From assembly GCF_033807575.1 (NCBI RefSeq), contig NC_084711.1:1-64000 (forward strand): a stretch of 64,000 bases of DNA. The letters run 5' to 3'. Below the pieces are notes generated by a model that saw only the letters and a list, made by a program, of their open reading frames with translations, ran no database searches and was not told the DNA's origin. Below are positions 54,911-64,000 of this stretch, piece by piece. Position 1 is the first letter of the stretch, and every line of letters begins with the position of its first letter. This DNA comes from Cydia pomonella. Its lineage: Eukaryota; Arthropoda; Insecta; Lepidoptera; Tortricidae. Both the position numbers and the translations under genes were made by a program.

Positions 54911-55134
54911 CTGCAACAACACAAAAAATATATTCAACAGTGTACAGGAAGTGCCCCGACTTAACAGCGGTGTTTACAGGTCACAGATTTGTCAAATTTA
55001 ACCTTTAATAACATGACAATACGAGTCAAGGCACGCGCCTTGTGAATGACACGGTCTATATTGGGTCAAAGGAGTCTTGGCGAATATGGAACCCCTGCTG
55101 GTGAATATGTGGTAAAGAGGAAGACAAAGTAATT

Positions 55135-55273
55135 GTACGGTCACGTCTGAAAATATCGAAACGGAAAAAGTGCCAAAAATATGTATACACTACCCTAATT
55201 ATAAAGGCCATAAGGTCATGTATACATATTTTTGGCAGTTCGATCGTGTCGATGTTTTCAGACGTGACCGTAC
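55135..55273. mobile_element. Palindromic MITE, 139 bp
   Basis: GTACGGTCACGTCTGAAAAT at the left mirrors TTTTCAGACGTGACCGTAC at the right; TGCCAAAAATATGTATACAC is mirrored inside. It shares its first nine bases with the element at 8995-9136. Confidence 0.8.
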
Positions 55274-55289
55274 GGTCCGTACAAAGGTT

Positions 55290-55955
55290 CCGGAGGAATC
55301 CGGATACTTGAATGAGGAGCTCTTGGACAAATTAGATCGTTTAATTAATAATTGTATTTGTTTTGTTTTCGTCTCCGCAAATACGATCATGTCTTCTCAT
55401 TCCTCTCAAAACTAGGCTGGTTTCCTATTCGTATTCGGCGAAACATTCGCATTCTCTGCACCCTCTTTTCTGTTCTTAACGACCCTCAGTCCCTCGAATA
55501 TCTAAAATCTTTCTTCCACTACTATGGGGTCTCTCGTGTCCGTCAGCTTCGTTCTTCTGGCAATCTATCTCAGTCTATACCATCTCACCGAACTGGTTAC
55601 ATGTCCGATTCTTTCTCTATTCAGGCAGCTCGACTTTGGAATAGTCTCCCTGTCAAAATTAGATAGTGTCCGAACAGGTTTCCTTTTAAAAAATCCTGCT
55701 TTTTCTGCTTTGTAAGTTCACCTGATTTTATATATATGTAAGTATATGCATTTATATCAAGATTATTTATGTATGTTTATGTTTGTGTATTTCTTATGAT
55801 TGTATTGTGTTCGTACATGTACCTACTTCTTCGTCTAGTCATGTTTTTGCACCGCCTACAACTAATCTGCTTTGCCTAAAGGTTGACTGGTAAAATGCCT
55901 TATGTTCGCCTTTTGTACAGTGTGTTTTCTTATGTGCAGTGCAATAAAGATTAAG
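55290..55955 (+). mobile_element. LINE 3' end
   Basis: The frame FPIRIRRNIRILCTLFSVLN, DPQSLEYLKSFFHYYGV and FSIQAARLWNSLPVKIR is the C-terminal domain of a jockey/CR1-group RT. The tail has TGCAGTGCAATAAAGATTAA. It is 5'-truncated and a relative of 12905-13490. Confidence 0.78.
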
Positions 55956-56120
55956 TTAACATTTCGACCGTCAGTTTCCATCACATAGCGAGTCATACGC
56001 GTATTGGCAGGTGTAAAGACATTTTAAAAGATTACGACGCACTACTCGCTATGTGTATGAAGTCATAATGTTCACACGCCGTAATATGAACAGTTTCAAA
56101 CGGTCAAATAATTCATGCAG

Positions 56121-56197
56121 AAGACCGGGCACCCGCTGCGGCGGCGACTGGCGCTGTTCGACAAGTCACCGCGCGTGATCGGTCCTGCATTCTACGG
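56121..56197 (+). CDS. Candidate plus-strand exon, unknown gene
   Basis: A GC-rich 77-bp island in AT-rich DNA. It is preceded by TTCATGCAG (acceptor) and followed by GTAGGC (donor), and reads KTGHPLRRRLALFDKSPRVI then GPAFYG in one open frame (two bases left over). An in-frame ATG lies just before the acceptor. The base composition resembles the dom exons. I do not recognise the protein, and no companion exon was found nearby. It may be an exon of a neighbouring gene running rightwards, or a stray duplicated exon. Confidence 0.35.
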
Positions 56198-56365
56198 GTA
56201 GGCGTTCTCAGTAATGAAACATCGAATAATATTTATGAACACTGACTCAAAGAAATATTACTCACAAAATCGCTGAAATTTCTGAAAAAGAATATATGGA
56301 CATGAAACGCGATAATGATGTAAATATTTTTTCTATAAAATTTAATCTGACATTGTTATTTCTGT

Positions 56366-56640
56366 GACGACCGGTCTGGCCTCGTGGGTTGTGACCCTGC
56401 CTATGAAGCCGATGGTCCCGGGTTCAAATCCTGGTAAGGGCATTTATTCGTGTGATGAGCATGGATATTTGTTCCCGAGTCATGGGTGTTTTCTATGTAT
56501 TTAAGTATTTATAAATATTTATATATTATATAAATCGTTGTCTAAGTACCCTCAACACAAGCCTTATTGAGCTTACTGTGGGACTTAGTCAATTAGTGTA
56601 ATAATGTCCTATAGTATTTATTATTTATTTATTTTTATTT
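56366..56640 (+). mobile_element. tRNA-derived SINE, full copy
   Basis: A box around TGGCCTCGTGGGTTGTGAC, B box GGTTCAAATCC, then a body with CATTTATTCGTGTGATGAGC and GCCTTATTGAGCTTACTGTG and an AT-rich tail of TATTTATTATTTATTTATTT. Same family as 51826-52084. Confidence 0.87.
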
Positions 56641-56802
56641 TTTATTTCTTATTGTTTTTAGCTGTTAATTGGGAATTTCATTTTAATTTGATTTTGCAAT
56701 ATTATTATTAATTCTGACATTATATTAAATAGGATGCCCTAGCAATACATATACAGGTTGGCCCTTTTAGATTGGTCAGTATGGGAAAGTCTGAAACTAT
56801 AA

Positions 56803-57460
56803 AGGCCAGGCCACACCGGTTGCGTGTGCGTAGACGTGCACGTGCGCGTGCGCGTCCCGTTGCGTTGTAAACTAAGAATTCTCATAAGATATGACACACC
56901 GCTTGCGTGACGTGCGCGTGACGTACGCGTGCGCGTGAGCTGCACGCATTGCAGCTCCGACGAGACAAACCGGCTGCGTGCTGCGTGCACGCATGCACGC
57001 AGCGGAGCGGCAACGTCGCTTCGTTTGTATTTGTTTACAAGTCGGCCGGTGCGTGTAGTGGATTTTATAATGGATTAAGAAAGAATGGTCGCATTAAGAA
57101 TGTTTGCAGTGCAAAACCTTCGTCGCCGATCAAAATATCTTTTTCCATTGATTTCGTGAACTCACACCCTTTTAGATTTCGCAGGAGTATTTTGTGATAA
57201 AAAGTAAGAGGTGTGCTTCTTCTTCATCCGACTAACTACTATCGAATATTGTTAGTTGTCTAGAGGCTAGGGCATCATAGTACGCAAATGGCGGCGGATC
57301 TGCACGCAGAGCTGCAGCGTGCGCTTGCGTGACGTGTACAGCACCCTGCGTGGCGTGCGCTGCGTGACGTGCGCGTTACCCGGTGTGACAGGGGTGCTGT
57401 GCACGTCTACGCTTACGTCGACGCACACGTGCTGCGCACGCAAGCGGTGTGGCTCGGCCT
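56803..57460. mobile_element. Harbinger-like element C, 658 bp
   Basis: Termini AGGCCAGGCCACACCGGTTG and AGGCCGAGCCACACCGCTTG (right end reversed), with TAA duplications at 56800-56802 and 57461-57463. Subterminal regions are packed with GTGCGCGTG / CACGCGCAC motifs. The middle holds short broken frames only. Confidence 0.82.
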
Positions 57461-57779
57461 TAAGACATACAAAGATCTGTTCTTAGGAACCATGTCATTG
57501 ATTTTAATAACAAGAAAAGCTGCATTCATACATTAATAAAAAAACCTGTACACAGCTCGGGAATCGAACCCGGACGTTTTGAAAAATAAAACTAAAACGA
57601 TTTCTATTTAGATATTAATTGTGTAGGGTCTTTTTTACTGAAGCAGTAAATTTTACTATGTCCAGTTACGTTCTTACGTTACTTGCTTACGTTGGAAATA
57701 TCATAGCCACTGAAAACTTATAAATTTAGATGATGATTTGACGAATAAAGAATACATATATGAAATTTAATAAAATATA

Positions 57780-59388
57780 CAACGTGTCCCAAAACTCAAC
57801 GATAAGCCGGCACCAGAGGATGGAGCTGCTTATGATTAGTCGAGAAAAAATAAGGAAAAAAATATATCTCAATTATTTTAGAAATTACAGAAAAAAAATG
57901 AAATTCATTGAAAATCGACATCCCTAATGGTATTTTTAACGACCATGTCTACAAATATTCAAATATTACTGTTTTTTATTTTGTTTTTGGAAACTTCAGT
58001 AGCCCTGCTATCTAACACAGTTCTTAAAAATACCAAAATACATGTAGTTTTTACACAAAAAATAATCAAAATTCATTTTGTCCCTACAATTTTGAAAGAT
58101 TGTTTCTTACAGTCCACTTTCAATCATCATGGTGTAAAAAAATAGTATCGACACCACTATGGCAATTATTTTCAAAAGTTGACGCAACTAACCAAGATTC
58201 CAAAATGGTATAATACTTCTAGCAATGAAAATCCGCACTTGATGAGAGAAGACAAATCTCAGTATCAATTCAAGGTTAACTTATGGACGGGCATCTTAAA
58301 TGGAAATGTAATTGGACCCTTTGAGTTACAAGGAAACCTTAATGGTGATGGCTATTTGACCTTTTTACAAAACGACTTGCCTGAATTATTAGAAGACGTG
58401 CCTTTACGTGATTTACAAAACATGTGGTTTCAAAATGATGGTTGCCCAGCTCACTATGCCCGTGCAGTGCGAGAATACTTAAACCAAGAGTATCCAGGGC
58501 GTTGGATCGGGCGACTTGGTCCTATCTTGTGGCCACCCCGTTCGCCCGACCTGAACCCCCTGGACTTCTTCTACTGGGGCTGTCTTAAAGACAAAATCTA
58601 CTCAAAACCCATAGCAACATTGGACGAGCTTCGCCAAAAAATCACACAAGCTGCGGATCATATCAATGGTAGAAGATATGCACGACGGATAAAACGATCA
58701 TTTCTAAGGCGATGTCATGTCTGTATTAATGCCGGTGGCAGGCAATTTGAACATTTACTGTAGTATTAATAATGTAGTAAATGAATTTAAAAAAAAGGAA
58801 AAAAAATTGTACCATTTCTTTGCATTTATTCAACATTTTTCAACAACAAAAATCCTTTTTTGGGTACAGTAAAAGTGATTACCGCCAACATTAAATAATG
58901 TCGATTCTTGTTTAAAAATTCGTTGTTTTTTTTTTGTGACTAGGTTTCCTAAAGTATTATATCATTTTGGAATCTTGGTTAGTTGCGTCAACTTTTGAAA
59001 ATAATTGCCATAGTGGTGTCGATACTATTTTTTTACACCATGATGATTGAAAGTGGACTGTAAGAAAAAATCTTTCAAAATTGTAGGGACAAAATGAATT
59101 TTGATTATTTTTTGTGTAAAAACTACATGTATTATGGTATTTTTAAGAACTGTGTTAGATAGCAGGGCTACTTAAGTTTCCAAAAACAAAAAAAAAACAG
59201 TAATATTTGAATATTTGTGACATGGTCGTTAAAAATACCATTAGGGATGTCGATTTTCGATGAATTTCATTTTTTTTCTGTAATTTCTAAAATAATTGAG
59301 ATATATTTTTTTCCTTATTTTTTCTCGACTAATCATAAGCAGCGCCATCCTCTGGTGCCGGCTTATCGTTGAGTTTTGGGACACGTTG
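57780..59388. mobile_element. Tc1/mariner-type element with inverted arms of about 430 bp
   Basis: Ends CAACGTGTCCCAAAACTCAA and its reverse, flanked by TA (57778-57779 and 59389-59390). The inverted match continues inward to about 58215 on the left and 58950 on the right, far beyond a normal mariner terminus. The centre carries a truncated transposase. Confidence 0.9.
58179..58763 (+). pseudogene. Truncated mariner-superfamily transposase
   Basis: A 194-residue frame with DDE-type motifs: FQNDGCPAHYARAVREYL (second catalytic Asp) and WPPRSPDLNPLDFFYWG (third). The N-terminal helix-turn-helix domains and the first catalytic Asp are missing, because the 5' part of the gene is replaced by the inverted arm. 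The first codons of the frame lie within the arm. It cannot be active alone. Confidence 0.85.
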
Positions 59389-59859
59389 TACATAGACAAT
59401 TAAATTCGAATGGTATTTGTAGCTATATTATTTATTAGCGACTACATTAGAAGGATCCTGTGTCCATTTCTTTGGTATGCCCAACAGCCCAAACGGCTGA
59501 ACGGTTATGACATAAGAGGTGTCTTTGAATTTGTCAGAATAGTAGTAGTAACATAGGCTGTGTAAATTTTGAAAATATGGTTTCTAACCATAGCAATATC
59601 GGTATCAAATGAAAGATAGAGAAAAGATTTGAAAAATATATGTAACTAAAGCTGCTTTTATATTTTCAGTAGATTTTTTAAGCTGTCGGGTTTTTTGTTT
59701 TTATTGACCGAAACGTTAGCGAAGATCTCCATTTGAACTCGGGAATTTTGCTTTTGCTTTCGTATGTCCGGATGTTCTCCTCTACAGGTCGCAATTCTTA
59801 ACCGAATCTCGCGAAATTTTGTGACCAGTCTATGATTAAATATTTTTTATTTAATCGTA
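59389..59859. other. AT-rich gap, no gene
   Basis: Contains fragments resembling common lepidopteran dispersed repeats (ATGAAAGATAGAG, CTCGCGAAATTTTGTGACC) but no defined element or coding frame. Confidence 0.4.
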
Positions 59860-60303
59860 TGGCTTATACAAAAACATAGGCAGTTACATAAATATCACAG
59901 AATAAAAATTACACTACAAATAAAATTTAAATTAAATGTCAATATTCAGAGCGTTCAGCCACGCAATTGCGTCGGGTGTTAGGCGCAGCAGGTCCTCTGG
60001 TGGTCCCGAGTATGAGTGAGGGCATCGCTGAATTATATGCTCCATAGTCTGGACTTCTTCGTCACACTCGCACATTGCAGTCTTTCCATCCCCATTTATG
60101 CAGAAAGTAATTGCAGCGACCGTGACCCGTTCTCAGTCTATTTAAGCGACACCACAATCTCCGGGGGAGGTTGAATCCTAATGGTTTAGAAGTCGGGTCT
60201 ATGGTTTCTACGTGAGAGCCAGCAGAAGCAGTGGTCCATTCAGTTTTCCAGGCTTCAGTCACATTGAAACCATTTAGAGTTTGAGCAGCAGCATACGCAG
60301 GAC
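59860..60303 (-). mobile_element. LINE 3' end with RNase H-like tail
   Basis: Minus frames read RLNRLRTGHGRCNYFLHKWG, then after a frame change MCECDEEVQTMEHIIQRCP and SYSGPPEDLLRLTPDA, ending WLNALNIDI and a stop. This is the C-terminal cysteine/histidine segment found after RNase H in I/R1/jockey-group LINEs. One frameshift lies near 60080. It is the neighbour, and perhaps the host, of the insertion that starts at 60304. Confidence 0.75.
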
Positions 60304-61745
60304 TTTTTTTTTTTTTTTTTTATACCACGACGGTGGCAAACAAGCATACGGCCCGCCTGATGGTAAGCAGTCACCGCAGCCTATGGACGCCTGCAACACC
60401 AGAGGCATTACATGCGCGTTGCCGACCCTTTAAAAACCTGTACACTCCTTTTTTGAAGAACCCCATACTGTAGCCCCTCGGGAAAACCTCGGCAGGAAGC
60501 TCATTCCACAGCCGAAGCGTTCGCGGGAGGAAATTCCTCTTAAACCGCACAGTACGCGACCATTTAGGTTCTAGGGTGTGAGGATGAACACCCTGCCGAC
60601 GGCGAGCGGTGCGGTGATAGAAAGCGGCCGTTGGCATTCATGTCAAACAATTCTTCAGAGCACAGCCCATTGTACAAGCGGTAGAACACACACAAGGAGG
60701 CAAAGTCTCTCCTTAGACTTAAAGGTTCAATACCGCTTGTGAGTTTGGGATCGTCGACGATTCGTACAGCGCGCCTTTGGACTGAGTCGAATGGTCCAAG
60801 CTGGCATGCAGGTGCTCCTGCCCAAAGGTGACAGCAATACTCCATATGGGGTCTGACTTGCGATTTATAAAGCAGCAGTCTTTGCCCCGGAGTAAAGTAT
60901 CGCCTCGCTTTATTGAGCACACCCAGTTTTTTGGATGCCAGCGCAGCCTTTCCTTCCAGGTGGCTACGGAATTGGACGTCACTGGAAATGTCGACACCGA
61001 GGATCCCAATACTCCCTGATATGGTAAGGACTGAGCCTTGGAACTGTGGGACCACAGTAAATGGGGTTTTCTTAGCGGTAAACGCGCAAACTTGTGTCTT
61101 GGTGGGGTTGAATCGGACTAGATTGTCCCGACCCCACACCGAAACTCTGGATAGAGTGCTCTCAATGTCCGACACAAGCTTTTCACGACTCTCCAGCACC
61201 ACAGAACGAGGGATATTGGCACGGCCTGTGTAATAGGCATCCCCAGTACTGTCGTCCGCATAGCAATGAATGTCGTCGTTAGACAACATGTCATTGATGT
61301 GCAGCAAAAACAGCGTTGGGGATAGCACAGAACCTTGCGGAACGCCAGCGTTAATGTCCATGCTATCGGAGCAGCTTCCGTCTACTACGGCTCGTATGCG
61401 TCTGCCGGACAAAAAGCTAGCGATCCATTTGCATAGTCCCTCCGGCAGTCCATAAGATGGTAACTTCGATAGGAGACCCCTATGCCAGACCCGATCGAAC
61501 GCCTTCGCTATATCTAGGCTAACTGCCAATGCCTCACCTTGACTCTCAATGGCCGAAGCCCAGCGGTGTGTGAGATACACTAGAAGATCACCAGTCGAGC
61601 GACCGTGGCGGAAACCATACTGGCGGTCGCTGATCAGGTCGTGTTCTTCTAGGTATCTTAGGAGCTTTGCGTTAATTATACGCTCCATGACCTTTGAGAG
61701 AAGAGAGGTAATAGCAATAGGCCTGTAATTCGATGAGGTTTTTTC
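60304..61745 (-). mobile_element. LINE 3' half with poly(A), frameshifted
   Basis: A poly(T) of about 20 on the plus strand (60304-60322) is the poly(A) tail. The frame 61688-60564 contains RT motifs: NYRPIAITSLLSKVMERI just before it, YGFRHGRSTGDLLVYL, SLDIAKAFDRVWH, GVPQGSVLSPTLFLLHIND and CYADDSTGDAYY. A second frame, 60637-60371, carries the C terminus (FLPRTLRLWNELPAEVFP). A frameshift near 60570-60640 joins the two. The 5' end stops abruptly at about 61745, against the plus-strand element. Confidence 0.88.
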
Positions 61746-62512
61746 GTGAGGTGTTTATAGTGCGATTTTGGTGATTTTTGGAGTTTAGACGTAAACAAAT
61801 TTTGGCTATTCATCCCGGTTACCGAAACGCAGCTTACTTTACGACTTGGCATTCTATTTGGATTTTTGGTGTTTTTCGATTTGAGTGATTTTTGTGCGGT
61901 TTTTGCTTTGTGTTAAAAAATTTCTATCTTCTTTTTTTTTTCTTTTTCTGTTCTTTGTGTTTAGCTGGTAATTTTACATTTCTTTTCTTCTTTCTTCTTC
62001 CGTTTTCCCGGTAACGCTGGGACTCTTGGTTCCGGAGTTATAGGGGAAACAATTGTTTGTTTTGAAGTTTTGTGTGTTGTCTTAATTTTCGGTAAAAAAT
62101 TTTTATCTTCTTTTTCTTTCTTCTTTCTTCTTTTTGAGCGATAGGAGTGGTTAGGTAAGAGTAAGACCTACCTAGCAACGTTTGGTTTATAACTCTCCGA
62201 CGTCAGAGTCGGAAGTTATAAATTAAAATCCGGATTGCTAATCCAGTTTTTGCGGCGCTTCCAACTACTTTTCTTAAGTTGGTAAACTTTTGAAAAAAGA
62301 TAGCGTCGTAACCTGGCTAGCTGGTGTCCGGGCGTTTGGGTATCTGGATAGGGGAGGTGAAACTCCGTATTCCTATCCTAGTCCCAAAATTTTCGGACGA
62401 CTGCAAGGGGGGAAAAAATAATTTTAGAACGCTAATTCCTTAAGTTTGTCAAGTGTGGCACAGATCACGCTTGACCGTTTTTACGGAATTAGTGTTTTCG
62501 GTCGCTTCCTCC
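61746..62512 (+). mobile_element. LINE 5' untranslated region
   Basis: T-rich sequence with CCCGGTTACCG- and CCGGTAACGCTGGGACTC-type motifs, leading without interruption to the ORF1 start at 62513. No other reading frame is seen. The left edge coincides with the abrupt end of the minus-strand LINE. Confidence 0.6.
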
Positions 62513-64000
62513 ATGGTTTTGGAGGGGGAAACGCCGGATCCGGGTGGGGATAAGAGAGGAGAAGGGGGGGAGGCAAGAAAAAGGGGGGGTTGCGGACGAT
62601 CTGGAGGAATGGGGACCAACTTGGAGCCCCAAAGGGAGGCGAGTTTGGAGGTTAGCCAGGACGGCGAGGACGGTGAGGACTCTGGAAGGGGGTACATTGG
62701 GGGGGGGGATGTCTCCCCCACCCCTACTTTGGGAAGATTTTGGTCGGGGGAGAAAAGGAGGGTAAGACGTCTCTCTGAGACGTCTACTGACGAGTGGGGC
62801 AGTGTGGTGACGGACGGAGCCAGGAGCTCGAATCGGGACGAAACAGGGGGGAATATCAGGGAGAGACGGGAGAAAAGGGGCAGAGACCACCAGGACAGTG
62901 AGGGTGAGACGCCAGTGCGCAAGCTGAGCACTTCCCGCCGTGGCCGTGGCAAAGGGCACTACACGGGACTCAGCGCCGCCAAGGCGCAACTGGAGGACTA
63001 TGAGACGGTATCTGAGACGGAAGTCCCATATAGTCCGAAACCGAGGCGGAGCACCGGTAGGCGTTCGCGGAGCCCAGTACAAATGGGGGAGACTTCGGAG
63101 GGGTATGAAACTCCTGGCGGCCGCATCAAGGCCTGTGCGCGGGAGATATTAAGTGATGCGGCCAAAAGTAAAAATTTAAAAGGCGACATACGGGGGAGAA
63201 TCAACTCTGCCTGTAGGGAGTTGATGAGTCTGGCAGACTCGCTCGGTGAGTCCGAAGTTGTCCGCTCGCTTAAGGCGGACAACGAAAGGATGAGGAGTGA
63301 GTTGGAGCACCTCCGCCTGGAGACGAAGGCTCTGCGCAAGGCCTTCTCCGAGCGCAGGCAGGCGGAGCCAATCAGGGCAGGGACGGAGACGCAAACCCTT
63401 CTCGAGGAATTGGGCAAACTCATGGAGGTCCGCCTGGGGAGCTTCCAGAGGGAAATGTTCCAATCCCTGGGGAACATGGTGAATGCCCGCCTCGAGAGTG
63501 TGGAGGGACGACTGCCGCCGGAGCCCATCCGCCGACCACCACTGGCGGCTGATAGGAGAAGGACGCTCCCGGACCAGGAAATGGACCTGGATGTGGTGGG
63601 GCATCAAGCGGAGGTACCCAGTGTCCCAAGGACACAAAGGAAGGCTGGAGGGGCATCTCAATTGGCCTCCCCAATGGCGTCCAGTCAAACAGCAGGAGCT
63701 CCCCGAGTGGCTGAAGCACCCCCACTGCGGCAGACACAGGCTGGACAGACCCAAACCAGGCCGGTCCCAAAACCAAGGGGCAAAAAACCCCAGCCGGCGA
63801 TCCCTGCGCCCAGGGTACCGGGAAGACAGGCCCGCCCGAGTGTGCCGCCACCTGCGCCGCCTACTCCCCAACAAGAAGGTTGGTCTACTGTGGTCAAAAA
63901 GGGCAAGGCTAAGGCTAAGGCCCCTCCCCAGCCCCAACCACAGCAAACCCAGAGGAAGGTGACAGCCCCAAAATTAGTGGCCCCAACTATGGCGGCGGTT
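62513..64000 (+). CDS. LINE ORF1 (gag-like), open at window edge
   Basis: From ATG 62513 (MVLEGETPDPGGDK) I read at least 496 codons without a stop to the last base. The protein is basic and hydrophilic: RREKRGRDHQDSEGETPVRK, TGLSAAKAQLEDYETVSETE, KPRRSTGRRSRSP. A probable coiled coil follows (LKADNERMRSELEHLRLETK with ALRKAFSERRQ), then a Pro/Gln-rich part ending STVVKKGKAKAKA. This composition and order match ORF1 of R1/jockey-group LINEs in Lepidoptera, which bind element RNA. CCHC knuckles, if present, would lie beyond 64000. The intact frame suggests a young copy. Confidence 0.75.
   Translation, partial: MVLEGETPDPGGDKRGEGGEARKRGGCGRSGGMGTNLEPQREASLEVSQDGEDGEDSGRGYIGGGDVSPTPTLGRFWSGEKRRVRRLSETSTDEWGSVVTDGARSSNRDETGGNIRERREKRGRDHQDSEGETPVRKLSTSRRGRGKGHYTGLSAAKAQLEDYETVSETEVPYSPKPRRSTGRRSRSPVQMGETSEGYETPGGRIKACAREILSDAAKSKNLKGDIRGRINSACRELMSLADSLGESEVVRSLKADNERMRSELEHLRLETKALRKAFSERRQAEPIRAGTETQTLLEELGKLMEVRLGSFQREMFQSLGNMVNARLESVEGRLPPEPIRRPPLAADRRRTLPDQEMDLDVVGHQAEVPSVPRTQRKAGGASQLASPMASSQTAGAPRVAEAPPLRQTQAGQTQTRPVPKPRGKKPQPAIPAPRVPGRQARPSVPPPAPPTPQQEGWSTVVKKGKAKAKAPPQPQPQQTQRKVTAPKLVAPTMAAV

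Larger units (their letters stand above)
49766..52439. other. AT-rich insertion splitting a LINE
   Basis: Both edges carry AAGCTTTTATTTAA-type sequence (left near 49777, right near 52410, inverted), suggesting one composite insertion. Contents: a 108-bp tandem repeat (50100-50575), a SINE (50608-50905), a 120-bp direct duplication (51541-51780), and a palindromic MITE carrying another SINE (51809-52419). From 50906 to 51540 nothing is recognisable. No host gene. Confidence 0.5.

Noticed and set aside
53784..54009. Plus-strand frames of 68-73 residues rich in Arg/Ser
   Set aside because: They lie in the terminal inverted repeat of Harbinger-like element B and reflect its CG-rich subterminal runs.
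57540..57600. Possible reverse tRNA-like B box (GGGTTCGATTCCCGAGC, minus strand)
   Set aside because: Only the B-box half is present. It is too short to name as a SINE or tRNA.

Overview
The window is the end of an insect chromosome, almost certainly a moth or butterfly. It opens at base 1 with the insect telomere repeat (CCTAA)n in the orientation expected for a left chromosome end, followed by a homogeneous 17-bp subtelomeric repeat to about 1491. The tRNA-derived SINEs, GGGTTCCGTA-type dispersed repeats, BEL/Pao, hAT, Harbinger and mariner elements and the non-LTR retrotransposon tails are all typical of lepidopteran genomes. There is no prokaryotic content.

One large host gene fills 6.1-54.9 kb on the minus strand: the SWR1/p400-type chromatin remodeller Domino (dom). 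I could place 20 exons. Every splice junction has GT/AG and every phase matches. From 54910 to the stop at 6147 the exons sum to 5562 bp (1853 residues, N terminus missing). In order they encode a pre-HSA segment, the HSA helix, an acidic linker, the split SNF2 ATPase (DEMGLGKT, DEAQ, LTGTPLQN, DRCHRIGQ), a p400-like linker, and a SANT domain with a proline-histidine-alanine tail. Exon 16 has two possible ends: an internal donor that leads to the SANT-coding exons, and a read-through form that ends in AATAAATGA. This predicts long (DOM-A-like) and short (DOM-B-like) isoforms. Exons are strikingly GC-rich, whereas introns are AT-rich and full of transposons.

The most unusual feature lies inside this gene. 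Four different exons are each followed, in the next intron, by a tandem array whose unit is the exon's own 3' end, its 5' splice site and the first bases of the intron (unit sizes 127, 157, 110 and 181 bp). A fifth exon is followed by a single 48-bp copy of part of itself. The units are not multiples of three, so the arrays must be intronic. In the 127-bp array, however, each copy also carries an acceptor-like AG and so forms a possible 90-nt, in-frame HSA cassette exon.

The rest is mobile DNA, often nested. A BEL/Pao element with identical LTRs and a TAGGT target duplication sits inside the endonuclease region of an older LINE (28.3-36.9 kb). Two 175-bp hAT elements have perfect 8-bp duplications, and three Harbinger-like elements have TAA/TTA duplications. 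There is a foldback element with about 53-bp termini, and a mariner-type element with inverted arms of about 430 bp. At the right edge a minus-strand LINE 3' half meets head-on the 5' end of a plus-strand LINE, whose first ORF runs open off the window. Gene-free stretches are described individually below.
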